Shown here one piece after another: positions 15,716-24,159 of a stretch of DNA of 38,281 bases. Location of the stretch: contig JAQICD010000158.1 of the NCBI GenBank assembly GCA_027858715.1, forward strand, positions 1 to 38,281, written 5' to 3'. Source of the stretch: Prolixibacteraceae bacterium (lineage in GTDB: Bacteria > Bacteroidota > Bacteroidia > Bacteroidales > Prolixibacteraceae). A program made the position numbers and the translations under genes. The notes beneath the pieces are model-generated. The model was not told where the DNA came from. It saw only the letters and a list, made by a program, of their open reading frames with translations, and searched no databases. Position 1 is the first letter of the stretch. Each line of letters begins with the position of its first letter.

Positions 15716-17542
15716 CTACAAAGGATGAGTAAAATAAAAAGTAGAACCAACTCCTTTTTCACTTTCAACCCATATCTTCCCGTTAAATTTGTCAACAATG
15801 CTTTTTGATATAGCAAGCCCCAGTCCTGTTCCGTCATATACTTGTTTTGCATCTTCTTCGCGTGTAAATCGGTCGAAAATCTTCGATGTGTAATCGCCGG
15901 ATATCCCAATGCCGGTATCTTTTACATACACCAGCAAATCGTTATCGCGAACCGAGCACGCGAGCGTAATGTCTCCTTTGTGCGTATATTTAACAGCATT
16001 GCCTACAATATTTGATGCCAATTGTGTAAAACGCACTTTGTCCGATACAATTAACGTGCCTTTCGGAATATCTGTTTTCAGTTCAATCTTTATTTTTTTA
16101 TTTAACCGTTTTATTTTTTGCTTAAAATCAAGACACAAATTTTCGAACAAGGGCAATACTTCTATTTTTGAAAGTCGAAAAGAAAAGTCGCCCGATTCAA
16201 TCTTCGAAATATCAATAATATCGCTGATAAGTGCCAGTAAATGATTCGAGTTATCTTCGATAATCTGACAATATTGCCCACGAGTTTCATAATTAAGGTC
16301 GGTAGAACGGAGCAACGACGAAAACCCCACGATGCTGTTCATTGGAGTGCGTATTTCGTGACTCATGTTGGTTATAAATGCCGTTTTTAAACGATTGGCT
16401 TCTTCTGCTTGTTCTTTGGCAATCAACAATTCACGGTTCATTATTCTGCGATTTCGAACCGAAAAACCCAGATAAACAATAAAAAGCAACAATAAACTTA
16501 CTAAAATAAGGCTAAAGAAAAATACCGTTCTACCAATACTGAATGTAGCAGAAGGCTTATTAAGTAAAGTTACTTCGTCGGGTATTGCCGACATTTTTAA
16601 ATTATATGCACTTGCCACTTCGTAATCTACAACAAAACGTAGTGGGCTTACATTTACAATTGTTGTATCGCTCCAAAGCTCATCTGCCGATAGCATATTT
16701 ACTTTTTGCAGTGCTTCTTTCACCATTTGATAATGACTCACAGGCTTTCCTCCGGTAATTCCCTGCCCCATACCATGTTCGTATATATGATATACAGGCA
16801 CTTCTGAAGCTTCGATTATTGATTTTAATGTACGATTAAAAGGCATATAACCTCCTGACGAATCGCGGTATGCCGAAATAAGTAAAATTGCTTTTTCCCC
16901 TGACAGCTTTTTTATTTGGCTAAAAGCTTTGTTAAATGTTGTTTTTCCAAAATCTATCGAGGAGCAATTTATTTCGCGATCTTGTTGGCAAAACGAACTA
17001 AAAAGCTTGTAATTTGCCATTCCGGTTATCGTATTATCGGTAAGTGCTACAATTTCGTCGAGCCGTGGATTCAGATGTTTTGCCAAATCTATGGTTTCTT
17101 CAAACGAACAAAATTCGGTTATTCCCGAAACTCCATCGGTTTTAAGCGCACGTTGAATTAAGTCTTCATCTTCAACTCCACAAAAAACTACCGGAATATT
17201 CTGAAAAAAACCACTCCGGGAATCAAGAACAAATTGAAGTGCAATATTATCGATTGTTACAATTGCATCGTAAGCAGACCTCACCTCCATTTTATGGGAT
17301 ATAAGCTGAGTTAAACGATCAAAATAAACAGAATCGTTCAGCTCCTTCCCGTATAAAAACTCAATGTCGATATCCAACGCTTCGTTTTGCTCTAAAATCG
17401 CTTTTTCAACATTTATGTAAGTAGGAAAATCGGGCGAGTACGAATTTATTAACAATACCCGTTTAGCAGACACAGAGCCATGTGCAAATATGATGGAAAT
17501 ACACAAAAAAATCAGTAAAAAAAAACGCCTGAGCTGTATCAT
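15716..17542 (-). CDS. Sensor histidine kinase with periplasmic ABC-type ligand domain
   Basis: The product has 608 residues. A signal anchor (residues 5-25) is followed by an ABC-substrate-binding-type periplasmic domain (residues 27-310, starting KRVLLINSYSPDFP) and a transmembrane helix (about 338-362). HisKA carries His395 in MSHEIRTPMN, and the HATPase domain has NIVGNAVKYT, DTGIGI and GTGLGLAI. All catalytic boxes are intact. There is no receiver domain, and no response regulator gene is visible within the window. The periplasmic module resembles the sensor domains found in YXWGXW/ABC_sub_bind kinases; the ligand is unknown. The A2M gene follows 33 bases downstream and is probably co-transcribed. 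Confidence 0.9.
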   Translation of the reverse strand: MIQLRRFFLLIFLCISIIFAHGSVSAKRVLLINSYSPDFPTYINVEKAILEQNEALDIDIEFLYGKELNDSVYFDRLTQLISHKMEVRSAYDAIVTIDNIALQFVLDSRSGFFQNIPVVFCGVEDEDLIQRALKTDGVSGITEFCSFEETIDLAKHLNPRLDEIVALTDNTITGMANYKLFSSFCQQDREINCSSIDFGKTTFNKAFSQIKKLSGEKAILLISAYRDSSGGYMPFNRTLKSIIEASEVPVYHIYEHGMGQGITGGKPVSHYQMVKEALQKVNMLSADELWSDTTIVNVSPLRFVVDYEVASAYNLKMSAIPDEVTLLNKPSATFSIGRTVFFFSLILVSLLLLFIVYLGFSVRNRRIMNRELLIAKEQAEEANRLKTAFITNMSHEIRTPMNSIVGFSSLLRSTDLNYETRGQYCQIIEDNSNHLLALISDIIDISKIESGDFSFRLSKIEVLPLFENLCLDFKQKIKRLNKKIKIELKTDIPKGTLIVSDKVRFTQLASNIVGNAVKYTHKGDITLACSVRDNDLLVYVKDTGIGISGDYTSKIFDRFTREEDAKQVYDGTGLGLAISKSIVDKFNGKIWVESEKGVGSTFYFTHPL

Positions 17543-17600
17543 AGTTTTAGTATTATAATGGTTCAGAATAAATTAGGTTCACATTAAAAACGAAAGTACG

Positions 17601-17608
17601 CAAAATTA
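17601..17608 (-). promoter_or_regulatory. Putative -7 box for the sensor kinase
   Basis: The minus strand reads TAATTTTG, matching TAnnTTTG, about 60 bases upstream of the ATG at 17542. It lies only 32 bases from the divergent plus-strand box at 17640-17647. Confidence 0.5.
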
Positions 17609-17639
17609 AACGATTCGCATATTGTTGAATTTGTTATGT

Positions 17640-17647
17640 TATATTTG
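17640..17647 (+). promoter_or_regulatory. Putative -7 box for the GH32-like gene
   Basis: TATATTTG matches TAnnTTTG and lies 37 bases before the ATG at 17685. TTG triplets occur upstream (17622-17627) but closer than the usual -33 spacing. The box falls inside the in-frame extension that starts at 17622, which argues for the later start. Confidence 0.5.
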
Positions 17648-17684
17648 TATGGATAAATTCAAACATTTTAATGATTTTTTTACT

Positions 17685-19064
17685 ATGAATTACATCCGGT
17701 TTTCAGCACTTATTTTTACCTTTATTTTATTCTTTTCGGCCATAAGTAACGGTCAGAAAAAGTACAGCGAAACTTACCGCAATCAATTTCATTTTTCTAT
17801 ACCTGAAAACAAACTGGGAAGCCCCTTAAACATAAGTTGCAACGATAGTATTTACAGGCTTTTATACCAACACAATCCGTTCAACTTAGTCAATGCATAT
17901 ATTCATACAGGGCAAGCGACGAGCGACGATTTGCTTCATTGGAAACACGACAGAATTATCTGGCAGCAGCCCGAAAATGCAGCCGACTCGATGAATCTTG
18001 CGCCATGGTGGGGCAGCATAGCCAAAAATGGAATAACACAAATAGCATGGATTACCCGCTGGGATAGCGGAATATTTTATATTCCCTTCAACAAAAGCGG
18101 GCAACCCGAAAAAGAACATTCAACAAGCGGAACAGAAAAATTAAAACACAGCGAGCCTTTTGTTTTTTGGCACGATGAAAGTCAAAAATGGATAATGATT
18201 GCCTATGAGCGCCCCGAAAAAATGATGTACGTGTTAAACTCCGGAAACGGTATCGATTGGAACGAAACACAGTCGTTCGCATATAATTATGGCTTTCCAC
18301 AACTAATCGAATTGAAAGTTGAAAATAAACCCGACACAAAAAAATGGATTCTTGTATCGGAAGGCGGAAAATTTGTTGCCGGCGAATTTAATGGATCTAC
18401 TTTTGAATACTCTGGCCAGCCTTTAACCTTCAACCAGGGAAACAACATTGGTGGTTCAATAATACTCAACCAGGGTAAAAACAAAAAGCCCATCATTATT
18501 TCGGAAATTAAAAGTAAACAACAGGCCGATTTACCTTCAAACGGTAATTTCTCGTTTCCGGCAGAGGTAACGCTATACAAAACAGAAGGTGAACTCCAAT
18601 TGAAACTAAACCCAATTTCATCAATCTCAACTCTTTTCTCAAAGTCTTACTCGTGGAACGACGAAAAAGTGTATCCCGGAATCAGCAAAAACCTGATCCG
18701 CCGTGTAAAAGGAGAAGAACTGCACATTAAAGGCAGCATTCAAAACGTAAACAGCGATTTATTCGGTTTTCTGTTTCGCACAAACCGGGGAAAAAAAGGC
18801 AATGAAATCAGCTTCAACTTAAAAAAGAACCTGATTACTTTTCTGAACAAGCAAATTCCTTTCGAAATCATAAACAATGAAGTTTCTTTTGAAATACTAC
18901 TTGATCGCTCGGTAATCGAAGTATATATTAACAATGGACAATACGTGTTTTCTGAAAGCATTTCACCTTTGCCCGAAGCCCGGGAACATTACATTACGAC
19001 CAGTGGAGGCGAAATTATTATCAAAGACTTACAGATTCACCGCTTAGAATCCATTTGGAAATAA
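17685..19064 (+). CDS. GH32-fold protein lacking catalytic residues (pseudoenzyme)
   Basis: The 459-residue product has a signal peptide (MNYIRFSALIFTFILFFSAISNG). It aligns by eye to GH32 fructan hydrolases: RNQFHFS, LLYQHNPF, SDDLLHWKH, VFWHDESQKWIM, FPQLIEL and the C-terminal beta-sandwich ILLDRSVIEVYIN. All three catalytic motifs are changed. The WMNDPNG nucleophile Asp is Ser46 (LGSPLN), the RDP stabiliser Asp is Glu157 (SEP), and the EC acid/base Glu is Gly203 (YGFP). The scaffold is otherwise uninterrupted, which suggests a retained binding role rather than decay. An in-frame start at 17622 is less likely because the signal peptide begins at 17685 and the -7 box lies between. Confidence 0.8.
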   Translation: MNYIRFSALIFTFILFFSAISNGQKKYSETYRNQFHFSIPENKLGSPLNISCNDSIYRLLYQHNPFNLVNAYIHTGQATSDDLLHWKHDRIIWQQPENAADSMNLAPWWGSIAKNGITQIAWITRWDSGIFYIPFNKSGQPEKEHSTSGTEKLKHSEPFVFWHDESQKWIMIAYERPEKMMYVLNSGNGIDWNETQSFAYNYGFPQLIELKVENKPDTKKWILVSEGGKFVAGEFNGSTFEYSGQPLTFNQGNNIGGSIILNQGKNKKPIIISEIKSKQQADLPSNGNFSFPAEVTLYKTEGELQLKLNPISSISTLFSKSYSWNDEKVYPGISKNLIRRVKGEELHIKGSIQNVNSDLFGFLFRTNRGKKGNEISFNLKKNLITFLNKQIPFEIINNEVSFEILLDRSVIEVYINNGQYVFSESISPLPEAREHYITTSGGEIIIKDLQIHRLESIWK

Positions 19065-19174
19065 CTTTTTTTTGGTAGAAAATCATTTTAATTTCCATCA
19101 GCTTTACTGAAATTGCATCAATCAGGTCTGTGTAATAATTTCAGGCCATAAACCGGCACAAAACATTTAAACGA

Positions 19175-20203
19175 ATGAGAGCAATAGTTAAGGCAAAACA
19201 CGAAAGAGGACTTTGGATGGAAGATGTTCCAATTCCGGTAATTGGGGTAAACGAAGTACTTATAAAAATAAAAAAATCGTCTATTTGTGGCACCGACCTG
19301 CATATTTACAACTGGGATCTCTGGGCTCAACAAACTATCAAAACACCTTTAGTTATCGGTCACGAATATGTAGGCAAAATTATTGAGCTGGGTTCAGAAG
19401 TTTCGCAATACAAAATTGGCGACCGTGTTACTGCCGAGGGGCATATAGCATGTGGACACTGCCGCAACTGCCGTCGTGGACGCCAGCATATTTGCGACCA
19501 TACTATTGGTATTGGTGTACAACGCGACGGAGGTTTTGCCGAATATGTAGCAGTACCCGTGAGCAATGTTATAAAGGTAGATGCCCGAATTCCCGACGAA
19601 ATTGTATCGATTATGGATCCGCTGGGTAATGCCTGCCATACAGCGCTTTCGTTCCCACTTATTGGCGAAGACGTACTGATTACCGGCATTGGTGGCCCCA
19701 TTGGCTCAATGGCTGCCACTATTTGCAAATTTGCCGGCGCACGAAACGTAATGGGAACCGACCTGAGCCCTTACCGCCGGCAACTTGCTCTTAAAATGGG
19801 CGCCGACCAGGTTATTGATCCGAGAACGGAATCTTTTGCCGGCGCGATGAAAGAAATGGGTATGGTGAGTGGTTTCGATATCGGACTGGAATGCTCAGGC
19901 TCGTCGCTTGCTTTTAACCAGTTAATCGAACAAATGTACAATGGTGGAAAAGTTTCGTTGCTGGGCATTTTACCACCCGAAACAACAGTTGATTGGAACA
20001 AGGTAATTTTTAAAGGACTTACACTTAAAGGCATTTACGGCAGAGAAATGTTCGAAACCTGGTACCACATGGAAATGATGCTCACCCGTGGTTTAAATAT
20101 TGCACCAATAATAACACACCGCATGAAAGCCGACGATTTTCAAAAAGCATTCGATATAATGGGAACCGGCAACTGTGGAAAGATAATCCTTGATTGGGAA
20201 TAA
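19175..20203 (+). CDS. tdh: L-threonine 3-dehydrogenase
   Basis: The 342-residue zinc-dependent dehydrogenase oxidises L-threonine to 2-amino-3-ketobutyrate with NAD+. The catalytic zinc region has SSICGTDLHIYNWD and GHEYVG. The structural zinc site has CGHCRNCRRGRQHIC. The Rossmann motif reads GIGGPIG, one residue longer than the usual GxGPIG, followed by the acidic position in GTDLS. The 'HIYNWD' and 'NACHTALSFPL' stretches are diagnostic of Tdh within the medium-chain family. The partner ligase gene (kbl) is not adjacent. A hairpin terminator follows the stop. Confidence 0.92.
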   Translation: MRAIVKAKHERGLWMEDVPIPVIGVNEVLIKIKKSSICGTDLHIYNWDLWAQQTIKTPLVIGHEYVGKIIELGSEVSQYKIGDRVTAEGHIACGHCRNCRRGRQHICDHTIGIGVQRDGGFAEYVAVPVSNVIKVDARIPDEIVSIMDPLGNACHTALSFPLIGEDVLITGIGGPIGSMAATICKFAGARNVMGTDLSPYRRQLALKMGADQVIDPRTESFAGAMKEMGMVSGFDIGLECSGSSLAFNQLIEQMYNGGKVSLLGILPPETTVDWNKVIFKGLTLKGIYGREMFETWYHMEMMLTRGLNIAPIITHRMKADDFQKAFDIMGTGNCGKIILDWE

Positions 20204-20230
20204 CTAGTTTCGATGACAGTAAAGAAACAC

Positions 20231-20262
20231 AAAAGGCTGCGAATTGATATCCGCAGCCTTTT
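20231..20262. terminator. Bidirectional terminator between tdh and the thioredoxin gene
   Basis: An 11-bp perfect stem AAAAGGCTGCG (20231-20241) / CGCAGCCTTTT (20252-20262) has a 10-base loop. It lies between convergent genes, with A- and T-rich flanks, so it can serve both strands. Confidence 0.85.
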
Positions 20263-20289
20263 GTATTTCTTTTATTGGTATTTTTTCGC

Positions 20290-21393
20290 TTAGTTAAAAA
20301 TCTGGGCCAATCTTTGTTCCAATTGTGCTCCTCTAAGATTTTTTGCAATAATTTTTCCTTCTTTATCGAGTAAAACGGTGTGAGGAATACCGGTTACGCC
20401 ATATTTATTGGCCACACCACCCTGGTCTTCGGTATTCTCAAGATCCCAACCATTTACCCAGTCAATATCCTTATTTTCGATTGTACTGACCCATGCTTCA
20501 CGGTTGCGGTCGAGTGATACACCTATAATCTCAAAACCCTGTGCGTTGTATTTTTCGTATAGCTCAATAACATTAGGCAATTCAATCATACAAGGTTGAC
20601 ACCATGATGCCCAAAAATCAATTAAAACATATTGTCCGCGATAATCAGACAACGAAAATTCTTCTCCGTCAGGGTTATTCAATGTAAAATCGGGGGCAAC
20701 TGAACCAACTCCTGAAACACGTAAAGCGTCAGCGCGATCGCTAATAGCCACTACAAAATCACTTTCTTTAATGGGCTCAAACACGGTTAACATTGAATCG
20801 AGTTCTTCGAGTTCAGCTCCTTGAAAAAAGTTCATCATATAAACATAAGCAGCCACTGGAGTTGCACCATGTTCCCTGATAAAATTCTTAGCATACAATT
20901 GAGTATTGTCCATCATTGTTTCGAATTCAAACTGAACAGCAGCCATTTCTTCTTCATCACCAGTCATTTGAGCTTGTCGGAAACGCTGTTGCAACTCACC
21001 TTCAGATTTTGTAAAGCTAATTATTTCGTCCATATACGACTGAAATAAAACGTGAGCATCGGAACCGGTAACTACATTATTTTGAAAACTATCGGGATAG
21101 ATGGTCATGTCAATTTTGCCGGGCTCAACAAATAACTGTCCAATAAAACCTTGTTTCCCTTCGAAACCGATAAGTTTCAGTTCGGGCATAGTCACTTCAC
21201 CACTAAACGTAAAGATTCCATCGGTAGCGTCAGTTGTATCTTGTGGTGCTGGATTACCATTTTCGAAGCCATATATTATCACCTTATCCTCAGGAGCAGG
21301 AATAATTTCGCCTTTAATTGTAAATTGATTTTTATCGGCACAACTCATAAATACGAGAGCTGCTGCGACAACTAGCATAAAATAATTCTTCAT
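20290..21393 (-). CDS. TlpA-like thioredoxin lipoprotein with DUF4369 domain
   Basis: The product has 367 residues. A lipoprotein signal ends at Cys18 (LVFMSC). Residues 22-110 match the DUF4369 beta domain (FTIKGEIIPAPEDKVIIYGF). A helical linker follows. The thioredoxin/AhpC-TSA domain from about residue 231 begins VAPDFTLNNPDGEEFSLSDY and contains the redox pair in WCQPC (Cys265, Cys268) and the cis-Pro loop GIPHTVLLD. It is probably an envelope thiol-disulfide reductase anchored to a membrane. Its target is unknown. This architecture is frequent and multi-copy in Bacteroidota. Confidence 0.9.
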   Translation of the reverse strand: MKNYFMLVVAAALVFMSCADKNQFTIKGEIIPAPEDKVIIYGFENGNPAPQDTTDATDGIFTFSGEVTMPELKLIGFEGKQGFIGQLFVEPGKIDMTIYPDSFQNNVVTGSDAHVLFQSYMDEIISFTKSEGELQQRFRQAQMTGDEEEMAAVQFEFETMMDNTQLYAKNFIREHGATPVAAYVYMMNFFQGAELEELDSMLTVFEPIKESDFVVAISDRADALRVSGVGSVAPDFTLNNPDGEEFSLSDYRGQYVLIDFWASWCQPCMIELPNVIELYEKYNAQGFEIIGVSLDRNREAWVSTIENKDIDWVNGWDLENTEDQGGVANKYGVTGIPHTVLLDKEGKIIAKNLRGAQLEQRLAQIFN

Positions 21394-21412
21394 TTTTGTG
21401 TAATTTTAATTG

Positions 21413-22534
21413 TTATTGTTTCTTTACTTCTTTAAAATATAAATTCAGCAACTGCCTTGCCGCAACAAACGAACTCATTTTATCGTTCAAAACTGCCTCT
21501 TCAAATTCGGCAAGCCTCGATTTCACAGATTCGTGGTTATAAAACGATGTTTTCAGCACTTCGTTTATACTTTCGTACATCCAGTACTTCGATTGCTGGT
21601 TGCGACGGGTGTTAAAATAGTTATTTTTTTGGACAAAAGAGATATAATCGGCAATCATTTTCCATGTTTCCTCAATTCCTGTTTTCATTAATGATGAACA
21701 GGTTAACACTTGTGGCTCCCAGCCCGAGGGCGATGGCGGAAATAAGTGCAAGGCATTTCGGAATTGTGATCGGGCCAGTTCAGCTTTCTCTATATTATTA
21801 CCATCGGCTTTATTTATTACAATTCCATCCGACATTTCCATAATTCCGCGCTTAATACCCTGAAGCTCGTCGCCGGCACCGGCAATTTGTATCAGCAAAA
21901 AGAAATCGACCATCGACTGCACAGCTGTTTCGCTCTGCCCCACTCCTACGGTTTCGATAAAAATTGTATCGAAACCCGCAGCTTCGCACAGCACAACTGT
22001 TTCGCGGGTTTTACGCGCTACACCGCCGAGCGAACCCGCAGAAGGCGAAGGACGGATATACGCATTGGCATCGCCCGAGAGTTCTTCCATGCGCGTTTTA
22101 TCGCCCAAAATACTGCCCCTGGAGCGTTCGCTGCTCGGGTCAATGGCCAAAACTGCCAACTTCCCATTTTGCGAGGTGATGTATTTACCCAAAGCTTCGA
22201 TAAAGGTACTTTTACCGGCTCCGGGAACACCTGTAATGCCAATGCGTATCGATTTGCCGGCATAAGGGAGGCAACGTACAATTATCTCTTGCGCCAACTC
22301 CTGATGATCGGGTTTCACACTTTCGACCAGTGTTACAGCCCGACTTAATATCACACGGTTTCCCGATAAAATGCCATCGACATATTCATCGACCGTCAGC
22401 CTCTGTTTTTTCTTCAGATTTGCTTTATTAACAGCGTTAGGATTAACCATAGGAGGCTGTTCAATACCGGCATTAACCTTCAATCCCTTATAGTCGCCAT
22501 TATTTTCGATATGCTTATTCTGATTATCTTTCAT
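21413..22534 (-). CDS. meaB: Methylmalonyl-CoA mutase-associated GTPase MeaB
   Basis: The 373-residue G3E-type GTPase protects and helps reload the B12-dependent methylmalonyl-CoA mutase. Motifs are the P-loop GVPGAGKST, AIDPSSERSRGSILGDKTRM (switch region), ETVGVGQSE and the specificity motif NKAD. The start at 22534 (MKDNQNKH) is preferred over an in-frame upstream one at 22564, because that extension runs through a terminator hairpin. The first 40 residues are a polar extension before the conserved core. The mutase subunits are not nearby, so this is an unlinked copy. Confidence 0.93.
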   Translation of the reverse strand: MKDNQNKHIENNGDYKGLKVNAGIEQPPMVNPNAVNKANLKKKQRLTVDEYVDGILSGNRVILSRAVTLVESVKPDHQELAQEIIVRCLPYAGKSIRIGITGVPGAGKSTFIEALGKYITSQNGKLAVLAIDPSSERSRGSILGDKTRMEELSGDANAYIRPSPSAGSLGGVARKTRETVVLCEAAGFDTIFIETVGVGQSETAVQSMVDFFLLIQIAGAGDELQGIKRGIMEMSDGIVINKADGNNIEKAELARSQFRNALHLFPPSPSGWEPQVLTCSSLMKTGIEETWKMIADYISFVQKNNYFNTRRNQQSKYWMYESINEVLKTSFYNHESVKSRLAEFEEAVLNDKMSSFVAARQLLNLYFKEVKKQ

Positions 22535-22550
22535 CGTCCGCTTTATAATA

Positions 22551-22586
22551 AAAAAGAACTGCATCTTAAATGAGAAGCAGTTCTTT
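22551..22586 (-). terminator. Terminator of the DUF1573 gene (minus strand)
   Basis: The arms AAAGAACTGC (22553-22562) and GCAGTTCTTT (22577-22586) form a perfect 10-bp stem with a 14-base loop. Read on the minus strand, the stem runs into a T-run. It lies 22 bases after the stop at 22608 and directly before the meaB start. Confidence 0.8.
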
Positions 22587-22607
22587 CTACAGCGTTAAAA
22601 CTTTATT

Positions 22608-23675
22608 CTAGTTTGCTTTTACAGTACCCATAACCCGCAAAATGACTGTCGAATTTTTAGGATCGTTTGTGATTACTGTAATTGATTTATTTTGGCGATT
22701 GCGCTTTCCGCGTGAGTTAAACACAACCGATAAATCGGTAGTTTCTCCGGGTTTAACTACACTTTCGTGTTTAACTGCAGTACAGCCACAGCTCGCTCTA
22801 ATATTACGAATTATCAAATCGCTTTTACCTTTATTTGTAAGCTTATAATTATGCTGAACCTTTTCACCTTCTTTAATTGTTCCGAAATCAAAAACCTTGT
22901 TGTCGAATTCAACCTGAGGTGCATTATCTAGTTCTTCGGAAGTTAAATGACTAAAATCTTCTTTAATAGTCACCGAGCTTCCAACCGAATATCTATTATT
23001 TTTTTCACCATTAATGGTAAGATAAATTCTATCAGAAGAGTATCCGAATGTTTCTTCAAGAGTTGCATCGTAAGTAACGAGCATTTTGCCTTCGTTCCCG
23101 GGTTCAAGTGTTTTGGGTTCAAACTCGACACTAATGTGCCTTGGCGAACGATATACTTCAACTTTAACAGGCGCATCAGATGTGTTTACAAAAGGAAGTT
23201 CTTCTGTTTTCTTTTCTGTTTGAACCATGCTTCCAAACGAGGTATAATTTGTTTTCAAGCGTATTGGCCCCATTGCACGGGGGTACTTTTCTTCAAGTGT
23301 TTTCTCACGTGCTGCAACATTTCCTTTAATTTTCAACACCGAAACACTTGGTTTGGCATTTGTATCAACATTAACCGACTTGGAAAATGGACCCGGCCTG
23401 TTTTTAGGGTTATAACCTACTTCAATTTTTCCTGAACTCCCGGGTGTAATCGGTTCTTTGGTCCATTTTGGAGTAGTACATCCACAGGTAGCACGTACAT
23501 TATTAAGAATCAAAGGTTGGTCGCCTGTATTTTTAAATTCAAATACGGTATTTGCCACTCCATCATCTTCTTGAATTATTCCGTAATCATGCTCCAGTGA
23601 TTTGAATTCAATTTTTGGTTGTGCAACTAAAAGCATTGTAAACAATGCAAAAGCGACTGTAAGAAAATATTTCAT
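22608..23675 (-). CDS. Exported protein with two DUF1573 domains
   Basis: The 355-residue product has a signal peptide (MKYFLTVAFALFTMLLVAQ). It contains two copies of the immunoglobulin-like DUF1573 module, each with the pattern 'HDYG/FDFGTI ... FKNTG/LTNKG ... CGCT'. The first is at residues 22-110 (NVRATCGCTTPKW) and the second at 255-350 (NIRASCGCTAVKHE). A middle domain lies between them. DUF1573 is related to ASPM/SPD-2/HYDIN-type folds and is widespread in Bacteroidota envelopes; its role is unknown. The gene has its own promoter-like sequence and a terminator, so it is probably a single-gene unit. Confidence 0.85.
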   Translation of the reverse strand: MKYFLTVAFALFTMLLVAQPKIEFKSLEHDYGIIQEDDGVANTVFEFKNTGDQPLILNNVRATCGCTTPKWTKEPITPGSSGKIEVGYNPKNRPGPFSKSVNVDTNAKPSVSVLKIKGNVAAREKTLEEKYPRAMGPIRLKTNYTSFGSMVQTEKKTEELPFVNTSDAPVKVEVYRSPRHISVEFEPKTLEPGNEGKMLVTYDATLEETFGYSSDRIYLTINGEKNNRYSVGSSVTIKEDFSHLTSEELDNAPQVEFDNKVFDFGTIKEGEKVQHNYKLTNKGKSDLIIRNIRASCGCTAVKHESVVKPGETTDLSVVFNSRGKRNRQNKSITVITNDPKNSTVILRVMGTVKAN

Positions 23676-23722
23676 ATCGTATATTATTTAAGTATTTTGA
23701 TGTAATTACAAATTTTAACGTA

Positions 23723-23754
23723 CAAAGCTAACAAATTGATTTCTTTTATTCCAA
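23723..23754 (-). promoter_or_regulatory. Promoter of the DUF1573 gene
   Basis: On the minus strand TTG (23754-23752) is followed after 21 bases by TAGCTTTG (23730-23723), matching the Bacteroidota -33 TTG / -7 TAnnTTTG arrangement. Transcription would start about 40 bases before the ATG at 23675. Confidence 0.6.
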
Positions 23755-23836
23755 TTTTCACTGCCAATTATCAAATTGCATGCCATGCTTTTTACCATTG
23801 CTTTGCCCAGGTTAAAAAATCTATTTTTGCAACCAT

Positions 23837-24145
23837 TTATGGCAACTTCACCCAAAAACCAGCAATTCCGACATAAGTCAGTTTTTCGCCGTTAGCATTT
23901 GCTTTAACGGCGGCCAATACATGATGGTTTGAATAGTTATAGGTGCTTAAAACCTGCACCTGGGTTGCAGTGGTAAGACCTTTGTCAACCAATTTTTCGA
24001 CAGCATTATCGCCTTTGGCATTACCTCTCTTTTTTGACGAGCTGCTATTTATCCATTTTTCAAAGTCACTTTCGGTAGGTTTAAAAAATGCCAGTGCCCC
24101 GGCAATTATTAGTAAACCTATTACAAATCGAACTAGTTTTTTCAT
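23837..24145 (-). CDS. Small membrane-anchored protein, possibly DUF4359-like
   Basis: The 102-residue product begins with a hydrophobic segment (residues 5-20, VRFVIGLLIIAGALAFF) followed by KPTESDFEKWIN, which recalls the 'NPSxxDFxxW' start of DUF4359 proteins. The remainder is polar and ends in hydrophobic strands (LTYVGIAGFWVKLP). It is probably anchored in the inner membrane and faces the periplasm. The start codon lies 14 bases from the end of the YjjG-like gene, suggesting an operon. The family assignment is uncertain. Confidence 0.7.
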   Translation of the reverse strand: MKKLVRFVIGLLIIAGALAFFKPTESDFEKWINSSSSKKRGNAKGDNAVEKLVDKGLTTATQVQVLSTYNYSNHHVLAAVKANANGEKLTYVGIAGFWVKLP

Positions 24146-24159
24146 CAGTATTTCAATTT

